DNA from: Ditylenchus dipsaci
Lineage: Eukaryota > Nematoda > Chromadorea > Rhabditida > Anguinidae
DNA: 64,000 nucleotides
NCBI GenBank assembly: GCA_004194705.1
Contig: SADC01001298.1
Location: 372,001-436,000, forward strand
Direction of reading: 5' to 3'
Positions 12,589 to 23,917 of this stretch are shown in pieces; the stretch's first letter is position 1; the number at the start of each line of letters is the position of its first letter. The position numbers and the translations under genes are program-made. The notes under the pieces are model-generated. The model was not told the origin of the DNA. It saw only the letters and a program-made list of their open reading frames with translations, and did no database searches.

Positions 12589-13380
12589 ACTGGTGGACAA
12601 AAAGTCCTTGGACAAATTTTGAGCTCACTTTTTGAAATAAAAATTTAACGATGAGAAAATTCCTAAAAATAGGTTTTGTAGCCCTGAATCTCCTCTTTCA
12701 AATGGCATATTGCTTTCAGCTTGACTATTTTGGATAAGTCACTATTTGGCTCCAAACACTTGTCTGGTCATTTTGAGAAGGTTACCAACGTTTTCATCAC
12801 TTTAACTGGTCAAATGTTTTATTGAATTTTAAGTGTCACTGCAGAATTTTATCACCATGTTGTAGCGCAGCTCAAGAGCTACAAAACCCATATTACAGAG
12901 TGATTTTTGAACATCTGATGGTTGAGATATGTCCTTTTGGAATAAATCAATTTCTTGAAAAAATGACCAAAATGAAAGTTTTTGCCAATTTCTCGGATTT
13001 TGGTCATTTTTTCAAGAAATTGATTTTTTCCAAAAGGCCGTATCTCAACACTCAGATCTTTAAAATTTTTTCTGTGATATGGGTTTTGTAGCTCTTGAGC
13101 TGCGCTACAACATGGTGATAAAATTCTGCAGTGACACTTAAAATTCAATAAAACATTTGACCAGTTAAAGTGATGAAACGTTGGTAACCTTCTCAAAATG
13201 ACCAGACAAGTGTTTGGAGCCAAATAGTGACTTATCCAAAATAGTCAAGCTGAAAGCAATATGCCATTTGAAAGAGGAGATTCAGGGCTACAAAACCTAT
13301 TTTTAGGAATTTTCTCATCGTTAAATTTTTATTTCAAAAAGTGAGCTCAAAATTTGTCCAAGGACTTTTTGTCCACCAGT
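12589..13380. mobile_element. Long foldback MITE, TA-flanked
   Basis: Two arms of almost 400 bases are near-perfect inverted copies: ACTGGTGGACAAAAAGTCCT at the left and its complement at the right, meeting around 12,985-12,995. TA flanks both ends. The ORFs on both strands here are by-products of the palindrome. The preceding 11,907-12,588 has no recognisable gene. Confidence 0.8.
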
Positions 13381-13614
13381 TAGTAACCATTTTACCTAAA
13401 AGACTCAAGGATCACTTAACTTCAAAAAGGGTGGTCGTTTTATCGTAAGTTGACTGCCCATAAAGTGGAAAAGCACAACTAGTTCCGTAACCCATCAAAT
13501 ACCTATTCGGTTTTCAATGAATAATCAAAATATTGCGAACAATGTTCGTATCTCTCATCCTATCAAATATTGGGTCGTTAAGGAAAACTTGGTAAAGTCG
13601 AACCTCCCAATAGC

Positions 13615-13785
13615 GTACACACTCATTTGATCACAACTCATTTGATCCCACTCATTTGATCCCACTCATTTAATCCCAACTCATTTGATCACAACTCATT
13701 TGATCCCACCTCATTTGATCCCACCTCATTTGATCCCAACTCATTTGATCACAACTCATTTGATCCCACCTCATTTGATCCCAAT
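13615..13785 (+). repeat. Subterminal tandem array, left
   Basis: About 11 units of a 14-16-base repeat with consensus ACTCATTTGATCCCA; variants read CACAACTC, CCCACCTC or TTTAATCC. The inverted partner array is at 15,597-15,706. The array abuts the terminal repeat, as subterminal transposase-binding motifs do in hAT, CACTA and Mutator elements. It is not a CRISPR: there are no spacers. Confidence 0.85.
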
Positions 13786-14008
13786 TTCAAAAATTTGTAT
13801 TTCAAAGTTTTTGAAAGCATGATGGTCTTTACTTAAGTTTTATTTGGTAGAAAAATCTTTGTTATCGGTTTGGTTTTAGCAATATCGATGTCTATAAACG
13901 TGGGTGATGCCTCGCTGATCGGTGAGCCTAACGAAGGTGAAAACATACCGTATCAACCATCTGTTCAGGTAAAGAACCTTTGTTTTTTTTATTTATTGGG
14001 TACTTTAG

Positions 14009-14535
14009 GGGATTTTGTCTCTAACAAATCGAGGAAAGCAGTGCCTAATCGCAGGTGGCTATGAATTTGTGAAAAGCAGAGTAGTAAGCAACGGGACAAT
14101 TCAAAAACTGGCGCTGCATCAAGACGAGTAAGTGCAACGGTACGGCGAAAACCATATTTGGGTCCATCGACGGTCTTTGCCTACTCAATCCTCACATCTG
14201 TATACAGAGTCCTAATGCCCATATGGTAATTTATCAGTTTTTTCTTTTCAAAACGTTATTTATGTTTGCAGCGTCGGAATGTCATAGCAAAGGTTTAAAC
14301 TGCTGCAATCGCCAATTTTGTGTCTTCGTCTACTGCAATCGTGGTCTCAGAAAAGGCAGGCTTAACAGATGCTCAGCTTTTGTCGCTGCCGACAGATAAA
14401 GCCTTGCAAGATCGAGTTCTTCGTCAGAAGAAGCCAATTGGTTCTGCCAGCGTCAATAAGCCAGTGAAGGAAATTGAATGGTTAGACTTTTTCACAAAAA
14501 CAGAAAGCGGTGATCAATTTCTGAAGAACCATTGA
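14009..14535 (+). pseudogene. FLYWCH zinc-finger protein relic
   Basis: After an acceptor at 14,008 the frame reads TNRGKQCLIAGGYEFVKSR and then SNGTI. A one-base shift in an A-run near 14,105-14,110 moves it to NWRCIKTSKCNGTAKT and on to PHICIQSPNAHMV, where a GTAATT donor follows (14,225). This order (GY-F--S, W-C, C, H-H) is the FLYWCH zinc-binding fold. A second open segment, 14,316-14,535, has LPTDKALQDRVLRQKKP and ends SGDQFLKNH-stop. This matches the style of the C-terminal part of such proteins, where a LPSxRAL-like motif is usual. The frameshift makes a full product unlikely. Possible earlier exon: 13,870-13,968. Confidence 0.6.
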
Positions 14536-15791
14536 AAAAAATGGATCTACACCCAGAGTCAATAATAATTGGTCAGTTGTGCATTAACCTTTTTATTTTT
14601 ATATAAGGTTTTGATGAGGTAAAAAATGCTTTGAGATGAACCTCAGCCAATTCATTATGCGAGTCAAGGCCGGAGCAGAGAAAACGAGACAACTGGTCGT
14701 CAGGTATGTCATCCTATAAGTCAGTTTTGAACATTGTAAAAATTTAGATCATTTAGAGCAAGAGTGAATCCCGTTGAAGTGCTGCGCTAGCCTCGTTGTC
14801 CAGCGTATGACTACCGCGAAGCAAATATAAAATTTTTGGTCCGTGGTTATCAGCCGTTACATCAGCCGTTAGTTTTACGTTGAAACCGCGCAGTTTAAAA
14901 ATGGAGTGGAGTTCCTAGTTCCTAGCGAGTGGAGTTCCTCCGTCGAATGGAGTTCCTAAAAGCCGTGCAGCATCGTCTGGCAAAGTTTTCAGTAGTTGAA
15001 GTGGGAGAAGAAGAAAATGAAAGATTCTAAGACTAATATGATGTTTTCCGTTTGTCACATTTATTTGTTCGTTACAATTGTTGAAAATCTCTTATATTTT
15101 ATCAATAAAAAAAATGCTTCTCTCCTGGTTGTGTTGGGGTAAGTATGAAACGACGGTCAAGTAAATAAGGAACTTTCGGTCTTTATGATTCAGCCTTTAC
15201 GAAAACTAGGAAACAACAACAGAGAGCCCACAAAGAGAAGAAGACCACATTATTCGAATTTTTATGACCTGGAATTACCAGATGGTCCAGGTTGACTTAT
15301 ACTTAGATCATCGATCAGTCAGCAGGTCGGTTCGTCAACTGAACATCCAGTTGCTTTAAAGCCGTTCAAAGTTTTCTATAGTGCTTTGAAGTAGCTCGAG
15401 TATAATTTAGGTGTTTAGTGTGGTATTGGTTCCCCAAAACATATTTACCCCGAAAAGGTTATGAAATAAGCACAAAAAGTTAATGCTACTAGGCGGATTA
15501 AATCAAATCCTAGTACTGAATGGGGAATGACTGGGCGAAAAATTTACCGGGAGATGAATTTACCGGGAGTGAATTAGCCTAGTACTGAAATTGGGATCAA
15601 ATGAGGTGGGATCAAATGAGTTGGGATCAAATGAGGTGGGATCAAATGAGTTGGGATTAAATGAGTGGGATCAAATGAGTGGGATCAAATGAGTTGTGAT
15701 CAAATGAGTGTGTACGCTATTAGGAGGTTCGACTTTACCAAGTTTTCCTTAACGACCCAATATTTGATAGGATGAGAGATACGAACATTGT

Positions 15792-16218
15792 TCGAACCCC
15801 CAATAGTGTACCCCCAAAAGTTCGTTCCCGCCTATGGTCCCACACTTTTTTCATCTCAATTTTCTAATTATTTTGCTGATTCTGTTTTGACAGTCTGGAT
15901 GCAAATATCGTAAGGATTCCGATTTCGCCGATCGTTTTCCATTTGAATATATATATTTTCTATAAAAAAGCAAAACCTCCCAATAGTGTACACCACTTTG
16001 AAAGTAGGATGTACACTATTAGGGGTTTTGCCTTTTTAGAAAAAAAAAATATATAGGCAAATGAAAAACGATCGGCAAAATCGGAATCCTTACGATATTT
16101 GCGGCCAGACTGTCAAAACAGAATCAGCAAAAAAATTAGAAAATCGAGCTGAAAAAAGTGTCGGACCCTAGGCGGGAACGAAATTTTGAGGGGGTAGGCT
16201 ATTGGGAGGTTCGACTGC
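15792..16218. mobile_element. CAGTC-family foldback (word AATAGTGTAC)
   Basis: The right end is CAGTCGAACCTCCCAATAG inverted. The left end lacks the outer CAGTC and starts TTCGAACCCCCAATAGTG, directly against the preceding element. The word AATAGTGTAC lies at both ends and again in the central loop (about 15,985 and 16,015). The arms share a core (TTCGTTCCCGCC, CTGTTTTGACAGTCTGG, GGATTCCGATTTCGCCGATC) that is also present at 45,224-45,553 and 35,170-35,320 with different words. Confidence 0.75.
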
Positions 16219-16691
16219 ATAACCTAAAAGTAGCCTACTTTTTACAAATGGGTTCCACAGATTCAAATTTATAAAGAACAATGACGTGGATGTCCTGTGT
16301 TGGGTGACCCTGAATTCATCAACACACGAATCCATCAACAAAATCCAAGTTTATTTGTCTTGACACGAAGCTCTTGACCCGAAGGCTCACATTATCTTTT
16401 CTTAACTAAAAATGGATTTTCAAAGGGTTAGTAATCCTCAGGGTAGGTAGTATGGTACCGCTCAATTTTCCGCCGACAAATTTTACGCCGCCATAATTCT
16501 ATTTCTGTTTTTACACCAGAGTTCTAGTCTAGGCATTCGTTTTCGCTGGTGAAAAATTCGCACCTTGCACCCACCTATTACTTTATTTAAATATCTAATC
16601 ACCTCTGTTGGCTTTTAGAGCTTCTTCTGTTCCCGAGCATCAGGATGATCAAGTCGAATTGGTAAATGCTCAAGTTACAGTAAGACAGAAT

Positions 16692-17531
16692 ATGGCTAAG
16701 AAGTCAGCCTCTCATTTCGTTCCATCGCCTTTGGTGAAGAAGCGTCAAAGCAGCCTTTCCACACCAAGCCAGAGTAGGAAGAAGAAGAACCTGGGTACCG
16801 TAATTCCTCTAATAAGCCGGCCCCCTATGATTCAAAATCGTGTTCTTGGCATTGTGTTTTTGACCCATTTTTTAATGACTCCTCTCAGGCAAGTTACCCC
16901 TCAATTTGTAGCCAGTGAGATGAGCTACAAAATAGATGGTGACTTGCCTAACATTGGTCTTCAAAACATAGGTCAAAAACACAATTCCAGAAACCCGTTT
17001 TTTGAATTTAGGGTGGCCGGCTTATTAGAGGAATTACGGTATGTCCAATTTTTGTCATGGCAAAAACTTCTCAGGAACATTCGGGGCGTTGAAAGAATAT
17101 TGAATTCCAGATTCCGCGCAATTCTTTTTCGAGATAAGTTCAAAGCATTGTGGTGGATATCTTCTGGATGTGCATTTCCAATCGAGAGCAATGTATTCTT
17201 TTCAGGTATTTTTTTTATCGAACATGTTAAATGGGCTACTCAGATATTTTAAGCGTTTTCTTTGGCAATTTTCGGTGGAGGAGGTCTTTGCAGGCATAGG
17301 AGTCTAAGTGATAAATATTCTTTTTAGGATCTGGCTGAATGTTATCTAACTGCGCTGTTCGAGGATGCAAATATGATTGCGCCTCATGCCAAGAGGAGTA
17401 CTATCCTGCCCTCGGACATTAGGCTGTCTCGCCGGATTCGAGGAAAAACAAAGATGGTTATCGGAAATTTCAGAATCGAGTCGCGAGATGTATTCCTTTT
17501 CACCCTGTTTTACGATTACGTTCCTCAATAA
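16692..17531 (+). CDS. Histone H3-like (possibly CenH3-like) gene, probably degenerate
   Basis: Three exons fit in phase. 16692-16794 gives a basic tail starting [17 protein letters not shown] and ending SRKKKNL. 17075-17205 (or 17111-17205) ends [13 protein letters not shown]. 17328-17531 starts [18 protein letters not shown], includes [20 protein letters not shown] and ends at TAA. The last two segments match H3 from the RFQS motif through helices 2 and 3 (canonical LFEDTN-, HAKRVTI-P-DI-L-RRIRG). The first acceptor keeps a GTFGALKE segment resembling PGTVALREI but then meets TGA; the second acceptor avoids every stop but drops that segment. Helix 1 is not recognisable in either reading. 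The gene extends about 30 residues past RRIRG, which canonical H3 does not. The long basic tail would suit a CenH3, but the loop-1 evidence is missing. Intron 1 is almost entirely a MITE. Confidence 0.6.
16796..17041. mobile_element. CCGTATTTCC-family MITE, copy I (word AAGCCGGCC), filling an intron
   Basis: TACCGTAATTCCTCTAATAA at the left is mirrored by TTATTAGAGGAATTACGGTA at the right. The word AAGCCGGCC sits at both arms. The inner arms (CAAAATCGTGTTCTTGGCAT and complement) recur at 36,245-36,445 and, decayed, near 60,640-60,770. It occupies 246 of the 280 bases of the intron between exons 1 and 2 of the H3-like gene; its first T follows the G of the GT donor. Confidence 0.8.
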
Positions 17532-18439
17532 AAAGTTTAATTTTCGATCGCTTTTGGAGTATTTTTCGTTCATTGGCTTCTGGTTGTGCCCACAACTCAA
17601 GTCGCACAGACGTATTTAGGCACGCATTTGGCCTCTCTTATGTGCCCACAGTCAATTTTGACTCTCATTGTTTGCCATCTTTGGAAATTACACACACATT
17701 TTTTATTTATCGATTTTAGCGAGTTGAAATATAGATCATCACCGTTCCCTGCCTAGTGAACTCGGCATCTTGGCCCGGTCCCTAGAGGTGCTCTTTCATA
17801 CAAAATCTACTATAATTGTTATCACCACCAGACGACCATCGCCTTGGTACTACCACCCAGGCGCCACCACTTGGATAACACTATCTGGGTACTCCCCACC
17901 TAAGTACGACCCAGTATTTTGCTTTTACTAAATTTTATTTAAAATGTTCTGATTATTGGGAAAATCAGATTATGGAAGTCGAGAAAAATGCACATCACAT
18001 GGACGATCAAAATATTCTGGGTATCGAAGGTAAATCAAGAATAATGACGATGGGTCTGAACCATTGATAGTGGATCTGGACCATTTAAAATGGATTAGGA
18101 TCACTGAGGGGAAACTGGACCATTGAGGGTGAATCAGGTAACACCATGTGGTTTCAGTATTTCTTTTCCTCCTATATTACCTAAATCCATGTGGATGGGA
18201 CCGATAAGCTGCATGTAGTAGTTCATGACTTTGGTTAGGTTTGCACTTATAGACTAAAGTCTGATGTGAAAACAGAAATTGAATTATGGCGGCGGAAAAT
18301 TGACCGGTACCATACTACCTATTCTGAGGATTACTAATCCTTTAAAAACCCATTTTAGTTAAGAAAAGATAATGTTTGCCTTCGTGCCAAGACAAATAAA
18401 CTTGGATTTTGTTGATGAATTCGTGTGTTGATTAATTCA

Positions 18440-19059
18440 CTTAACGCCTCCTGTGTTTCATGAAAGGCATAATTAGTAAAATTATTAGTAAACTATTTAA
18501 TGGGCGTCGTAACCAACCCCAACATTTTCGGCACCATCGCCACTCTCTTGGCTGAGCTACGGGTGAATAACTATTAGAGAGGTGGCAGTTATCAGAGAGG
18601 GACACACGGTATTGTAAGCCATACAACTAACGCTAGCAAGGTAATTGCGATTGCCGCTCTTGAGACAAAAAAACCTTGTGGTCAGAAGTATATATATTTT
18701 CGGCTAGACAGATTAATAGATTGCAGAATTACGCACACATAAGTTTTTAAAAAGTAGCAAAGTACATTACTAACTATTTTTTGCGTCTCACAAGTAAAAA
18801 AATACATTTATCTATCCCAAAAAAAAACTCACAGTTTTGGTAGTTTTGAAGTGACGGGAGCTTTTGAAGCGATGATCATGATATGAAGAAGACCAATGTT
18901 CCATAGGCTAGCCAGCCTGTCCTACTGCACACTCATTTAGTTAGTCAGCCGACCAATACATCTATTTGAGTCAGTAGAAAACATCTAATCTACCGAATAA
19001 AGCTCTTTCAACAGCTAAAATATATACAGCGACTAAATAAAATTTGTGTTTTATTGCAG
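18440..19059. other. No gene recognised
   Basis: A decayed CTATTAGAGAGG / TATCAGAGAGGG segment at 18,570-18,605 followed by ACGGTATT suggests the right end of another CCGTATTTCC-family copy. Nothing else stands out before the exon at 19,060. Confidence 0.3.
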
Positions 19060-19322
19060 ACTGGAGTTGTCGCCCCTGCCCGTGTTGACTCCTTCGATCA
19101 GTCCAGAATTGGATTGGGGCAAAGAAGCACCAGATGAGCCAAATCCAACATTTTCTCAGGTAATTCAGCCGCAAAAAAATGTTCGTATCTCCACGCCGAA
19201 ACAGCAGATACCAGCTGCAGTTCACTTCAAAGAAAAAGCAAAAGAACTGGAACCCAATAGTAGAACAGTAAATAGTAGTAGTGAGGAAATAGCCAAGACT
19301 AAGCAGTTGCAAATGCCTAAAG
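19060..19322 (+). CDS. Orphan internal exon of an unidentified protein
   Basis: A good acceptor (TTTTATTGCAG) and a donor (AAAG-GTTGGT) bound an 87-codon open frame with non-repetitive, protein-like composition. It is rich in Pro, Ser, Glu and Lys (starts LELSPLPVLTPSISPELDWG, later VHFKEKAKELEPNSR) and reads as a disordered segment. A shorter version could use the donor at 19,159 (CAG-GTAATT). I found no neighbouring exon in matching phase (2 in, 1 out) in the window. It may belong to a gene with very long introns or be an orphaned copy. No family recognised. Confidence 0.4.
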
Positions 19323-22100
19323 GTTGGTCTTTTGTTTAGAGATAATGCTTTTGTTTTCGGAACAAAAGGTAGAGACCGAAAATAGTTTTTTCGACAATTG
19401 AAAATGCACTGATTGACTAATGATATATAAAAAAACAACCGAGATTTACCGCAAATAATGTTTTTCCCGCGCTATAGGGGCTGATACAGTAGATTTTCTA
19501 GGGATGTCCGCAGGTCCTTACACTTACAGTGCAAATTAAGTAGCTGAAGTTTCGAAAAAATCGTTGAATATTTTCGGAGTAAAAAAGTGTTCCCACCAAA
19601 TAAAATTTTGGCCACTGAGTTTACAAAGCATGGTTCTTTAAAGGAATATGAAGCTTTATAAGCACAATGGTTTTCGAAAAAAAAAGACTTGAAAAGACTG
19701 ACCTAATTTTTTCTAACAATGTTTTCGAATTATATTTTATTTGCATTTAAAATTTTTTTAAATGTTGAAAACCCACTAGTCGAGCCCAACGTTGCTTGAC
19801 AATTCCAGATCGGACGAGTTAGGCAACTTTCCTTACTCTACAGTTTTCCATGTCAAGATTAAGTTTTATATAGACTAATAAAATAAATTTAAATTTCAAA
19901 TGGTCACAAAAAATAATTCGAAAACATTATTGACAAAATTAGGTTGATTCAGCGCGAATTTAAATTTCGCAAATTGCTGTGTTCATCAAGTTGCATGGCA
20001 CTTTTTAAAGTTCTTCAAAAAGAACCAAGAAAATTAGCTTTTCAATAATTTCATTCTTTCACTTAACGTATTATCTCTAATAAAGACCTACTCTCCAATA
20101 ATGCCCTACCTTCTAACAAGGGCCATACCTCCAAATAGGTGTTCAAAAATAAGGGCCCATGGTACAAAAAATGACTTTATGTGAAAACTCTGCATTTTTT
20201 ATAGAGTAGCGTCAAAGCAAACAACGGATCGGTAGATAAGTTGGATCTGTAATATTCTAAATACATTTAGGAGTAGTGGTAATATTAGAGTAGTGGGTGT
20301 ATTCAACAGATTTGTTTGAAAACATTACTGGAAGACCAAAGGACATGCAGCGGGGGTGAGCCGCATGTATTTGCAGAAAAAGAGATTAGTGCAACATAGC
20401 AAGAAGGAATTTGATCGCAATTAAAGCTTCTAAAAGCGTGTTTTGGAGTTTCAGCTAGCTAATTGGTGTTTTTTTACAATTGCTTCAAAGTTTATTTTTT
20501 GCGTGAAATGAAACCAAGAAACTACTTGAATTTCGTGAAGCGCAAAAATCTTTAGCTAAAGCAATAATTTCAGAATATTAGTGTGTTGTTTTGTAATAAG
20601 TGTAAAAGGTTGGATTAGTATTTGTTCAATTACTTGAGTGATCTAACAGTTGTGGATTTGACATATTTTACAAGGATATAATTCCATTCGGGAAAAGGGC
20701 AGAATTCACAAAATTTAAATGGTAAATTCAGTAACCTATTTTTATGGTTAATGCTCATTTTGAATCAGTTATGATTTGAAAAAAAATACTTTTGCTTGCT
20801 GAGATATGGTTAATAATATCGGTAATTGGAGCTTCACGGCTTTTCAAATTGTCCAAAAATGTGCATTGAATTCGAAACAAATTTTTGGGGAAAATAAAAA
20901 AAACTCCCGAAATTTGACTAGGAGAATAAGTTCCAGACTTGAAATGGTCCTTAACTTCATAAAAATATACCTCAACTTCGTAGAGAAGGTCCGGCGCTAC
21001 ATTTTGGTATAAAAATAATTGGGAAAATACAAATGCAAGAGAAATTTCATGTGGCTTTTTGCCTTGTATTTGGCGTAAAGTCAAGACTTTCATCGAACAT
21101 GTAATCAAACTTTTAAAGGAAAAGTTGAAAATTCGATATTTATGACCTGCGTCCATTTTTCGATTTCACTTGGAATAGGCTAATAATAAAAAATTCGCAA
21201 AAAAATGGCGAAGTCCAGAGCTGGGGTCGAACTCGTGACCTTGCGGGAAAATACCTTTTATGCTATGTCACGGTTGTCAAATTGATGACGCCCCCCATTC
21301 AGGGATAGGGCCCGTACTCTCTTCAGTTATTCAACTTTATTACTAACCAGAAGAGTATTGTGCTAAGCTAAAAGGCACACTCTCTCGCCAACTTGAAATT
21401 TGGAAGCCGCTGCGCTTAAAACCATGGTCTCAAATGTCTCAAATCAAACAGTCAAATGTGGATATAAAAGCCCCTTGGTCCACTCTCAAGGGGTGCTCTT
21501 TTTTCAATGTTCGACTTTATGCGCAAATAGGGGTATTCTACAGGTATGCAACCTTAAAAGTATACATTTTCTGAAGGGTGGGTCATCATAAGTCAAAAGA
21601 ACTAGCAAGCATTCAAAAAGTACTGTATCATATCTGGTGAATAATATACACACCCTCTTTAAAAATCTGAAAAAAACATAGTAGCCGTCAGGAATCAATT
21701 AAAAGTCTAAAAAGTTCAGCCAAAAATATATTGAATTAATTTGTGGTTGAAGGGCATGTTGAGGGTGGGCCATCCCACCATAGACTACAAGCAACAGATT
21801 GGCAGCACGCAAGGCCCCTTTGTTCCACAAGTGGAGAGGGGAACAATCTTTCAGTGGCCAAAGCAATAACATCAACTAAAAAACGGCTCAAACCAGTGTG
21901 ATTCATTGGCATGCTTCTTGGCCATAAATTAGCCTCGGTTTTTTTCAACAAAGCTTACAAAAAACAAACTTGGCAAATTGAGTCACAAAGAAGCATGGGA
22001 GCATATATTTCTCAACTAATTACGAAAGTTTTATTTGGGAAAAAACTGGAAACTTGCAGTCACAAATTCTCAAAATTCAAAAAATATTTATTATTTCTAC
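19323..22100. other. Repeat-rich region without a recognised gene
   Basis: It contains an inverted repeat at about 19,700-19,945 (CTAATTTTTTCTAACAATG and complement) and a decayed CCGTATTTCC-family copy at 20,073-20,165 (GTATTATCTCTAATAAAG, word AGGGCC). A tRNA-derived SINE lies near 21,220-21,280. The tract 21,740-21,950 is less AT-rich and may be a small conserved element or exon (open on the minus strand), but I cannot support a product. Confidence 0.35.
21215..21285 (-). repeat. tRNA-derived SINE fragment
   Basis: Read on the minus strand, TAGCATAAAAGG fits an RNA polymerase III A box and GGTCACGAGTTCGACCCC fits a B box at tRNA-like spacing. No acceptor stem closes, so this is a SINE head rather than a tRNA gene. 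Confidence 0.5.
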
Positions 22101-22118
22101 AGTCGACGTTTGCCACTA

Positions 22119-22339
22119 CAGTCAACTCTCGCTATAATATACAAGTATATTATAGCGAAAGTTCACTGTATTTTTACCCTTTTTTATTCAATTTTGTTTT
22201 CTCATCTCAGATGTTTTCACACCGTTTTGTAGCTGAGATTCTCCTCTTTCGATTTCGACTCTTTCGATTCGATTGTCGATTCTCCTCTTTCGATTCGATT
22301 CGCTATAATATACGTGTATATTATAGCGAGAGTTGACTG
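22119..22339. mobile_element. CAGTC-family MITE (word TATAATATAC)
   Basis: TA-CAGTCAACTCTCGCTATAA at the left is mirrored by TTATAGCGAGAGTTGACTG-TA at the right. The inner sequence TATAATATACRTGTATATTATA is itself palindromic and occurs once at each end. The pairing continues outward (GTTTGCCACTA / TAGTGGCAAAC), so this copy sits inside, or extended, an older foldback at 22,109-22,351. The middle has repeated CTCTTTCGATTCGA strings. Confidence 0.75.
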
Positions 22340-22803
22340 TAGTGGCAAACCCATAAAATTTGGATTTATTCAAGCTAAAACATTTAATTGTTCAAGAAAA
22401 AAAGTTATGCAAGTTTGTGTGTGTATAAATTATAAATGGAAGGCGCATCTTTGATAAATGACCAAAGGGTGTGAGGGATGCAAAAGAAGAGTCGAGCTCT
22501 AAATTAAGTAAAGTAGGATTCCGAATTGGATGCAACCAAGCAGACAATTGCTTAAAAATAGACATGTTACACAAGAAAATTGTCTGAATTTTTTTTTAAA
22601 TTGTATTTTATCAAATTTATTATTCCATTAGTCTTTTTGGTTAATAAATGGTGTTTTTCGTTTGGAGAGCACCTTTGAGTCTTTACTTACGTATGCTAGC
22701 CTTCTTTGGGCTTTAAAGGGCTCCCCAGATCAGCTGAGTAGGGAAAATGTATTCGGTGGCGCGGTGAATAAGGGTTTGTGTTTTATGGCACAAAATAAAG
22801 GTA

Positions 22804-22963
22804 AGATCCCAGGTGGTGGAACGCTATCTATTTTGGGTTGTTTGACCAATGTATAGGGTTAATTCGACTTTTTGACTCCAGATTCGGAATCAGTGACCCA
22901 AATTACCTCTATACATTGGTCAAACAGCCAAAAATAAATGGGGTGCCACCACGTGGGATCAAA
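22804..22963. repeat. Two SINE tails in inverted orientation
   Basis: GATCCCAGGTGGTGG...TTTGACCAATGTATAGGG is followed by the inverted CCTCTATACATTGGTCAAA...CCACCACGTGGGATC. The right arm continues into a B-box-like GGTTTGATCCC on the minus strand. The simplest reading is two tRNA-derived repeats joined tail to tail. Confidence 0.5.
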
Positions 22964-23157
22964 CCTGCACACGATTTTGCGGCGGTCATCCCAACTGGCG
23001 GCCCCTGACTGGCGGCTATCCCAACTGACGGCCCCCAACTGGCGGCTATCACAACTTATACCCACCAAATACAAGCGGATATGAGCAATAGCTCCCGGCG
23101 CCGATAGTTCCCGGCCTGTTTAAAAGGGACGATTATTCCTGGTTTATATAAAAAGAC

Positions 23158-23250
23158 TACAGTCGAGTCTCGATATAGTGGCACCCCCGGGACTGACCAT
23201 CAGGTGCCACTATACCGAGGGTGCCACTATATCGAGGGTTCCACTCTAGT
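23158..23250. mobile_element. CAGTC-family element, one end (word TAGTGGCACC)
   Basis: TA-CAGTCGAGTCTCGATATAG is followed by three copies of ATAGTGGCACC or its complement. The matching outer right end is not recognisable, so the element is truncated or ended by another insertion. Just upstream (22,985-23,055) the motif CAACTGGCGGC is reiterated. Confidence 0.5.
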
Positions 23251-23917
23251 CATTTCCTGCTAGCCGAAATTATCGCACTACGATTTTCTTTTTTTTTTGT
23301 TGTAATTGGACTTACTAAAGAAGGTTGTTGTACTAGCGCAACCACCCTTATCAGGTGAGCATTTGACAAATACCTTGTTTTGTGATTTTTTAAGACAGTT
23401 ATAGTTAGGGTTGGAATATGATCGGTCATTTTCGAATCCGGTCATATGACCAATAATATTTGGTTATATTCGGTCATTTTCTATTTTTAATTTTTGTGGC
23501 CAAAAAAAATTTAAAAGAGGGGGGAAACTGCCCTTCTTATTGAAGTGGAATTGAAATAAGCCGAAGAGGCGCCATTTGGCGACTAAAACAATGATTTTGA
23601 ACAATTTTCGGGTCTCGGGTTTGAATACGGTCCTGAACATGCCTCTTTTGAGCAACTTATGTGAAAAACCTTTTGATTTCATAGGTTATTGTCATTTTTG
23701 ATGCGTTTTTCGAACTCTACGATATCGATTTACCCTAAGAAACGCAAAATAGACAATTTTGAAAACAAAAATTGTTTTGACGAAAAGTATGCATTGGTCC
23801 CCCAAGACACATGGGCTGGCAATTTTTGAAAATGTCATTTTTAGGGGCGACCCTGAAATAATTAGGGGCTAATTTTTCATTAGCTTTCTCAGCACAAAAA
23901 ACTGGATAGGACGTGAG

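Larger units (their letters stand above)
13536..15794. mobile_element. 2.26-kb TIR element with subterminal tandem arrays and a FLYWCH gene relic
   Basis: Terminal inverted repeats of about 80 bases start CGAACAATGTTCGTATCTCT and continue through GTCGAACCTCCCAATAGCG. Inside them lie tandem arrays of the word ACTCATTTGATCCCA: about 11 units at 13,615-13,785 and about 8 inverted units at 15,597-15,706. The interior carries remnants of a FLYWCH zinc-finger protein (14,009-14,225) and a second coding segment (14,316-14,535). FLYWCH domains are common in or near Mutator-like element proteins, so a MULE-type element is possible, but no transposase catalytic core is visible. Confidence 0.7.
16311..18439. 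mobile_element. 2.1-kb TIR element carrying a histone H3-like gene
   Basis: Terminal inverted repeats of about 180 bases begin TGAATTCATCAACACACGAA at the left and are mirrored at the right (18,260-18,439). Shared internal landmarks are CTTAACTAAAA, TTAGTAATCCTCAG, GTAGTATGGTACCG and TCAATTTTCCGCCG. The interior carries the H3-like gene (16,692-17,531) and a nested CCGTATTTCC-family MITE. The tract 17,820-18,150 has loose reiterations of GGTACTACCACC and GGACCATT. No transposase gene is visible, so movement would depend on an enzyme supplied elsewhere. No clear target duplication. Confidence 0.7.

Noticed and set aside
12879..13223. ORFs of 89 and 114 codons on opposite strands
   Set aside because: They are mirror images generated by the long foldback at 12589-13380 and have no independent coding character.
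13615..13785. CRISPR-like array
   Set aside because: The units are directly adjacent tandem words without spacers, mirrored at the other end of a eukaryotic transposon-like element.
20755..21156. 133-codon minus-strand ORF
   Set aside because: Repetitive Phe/Lys/Ile-rich translation in AT-rich DNA, no start context, splice signals or family resemblance.
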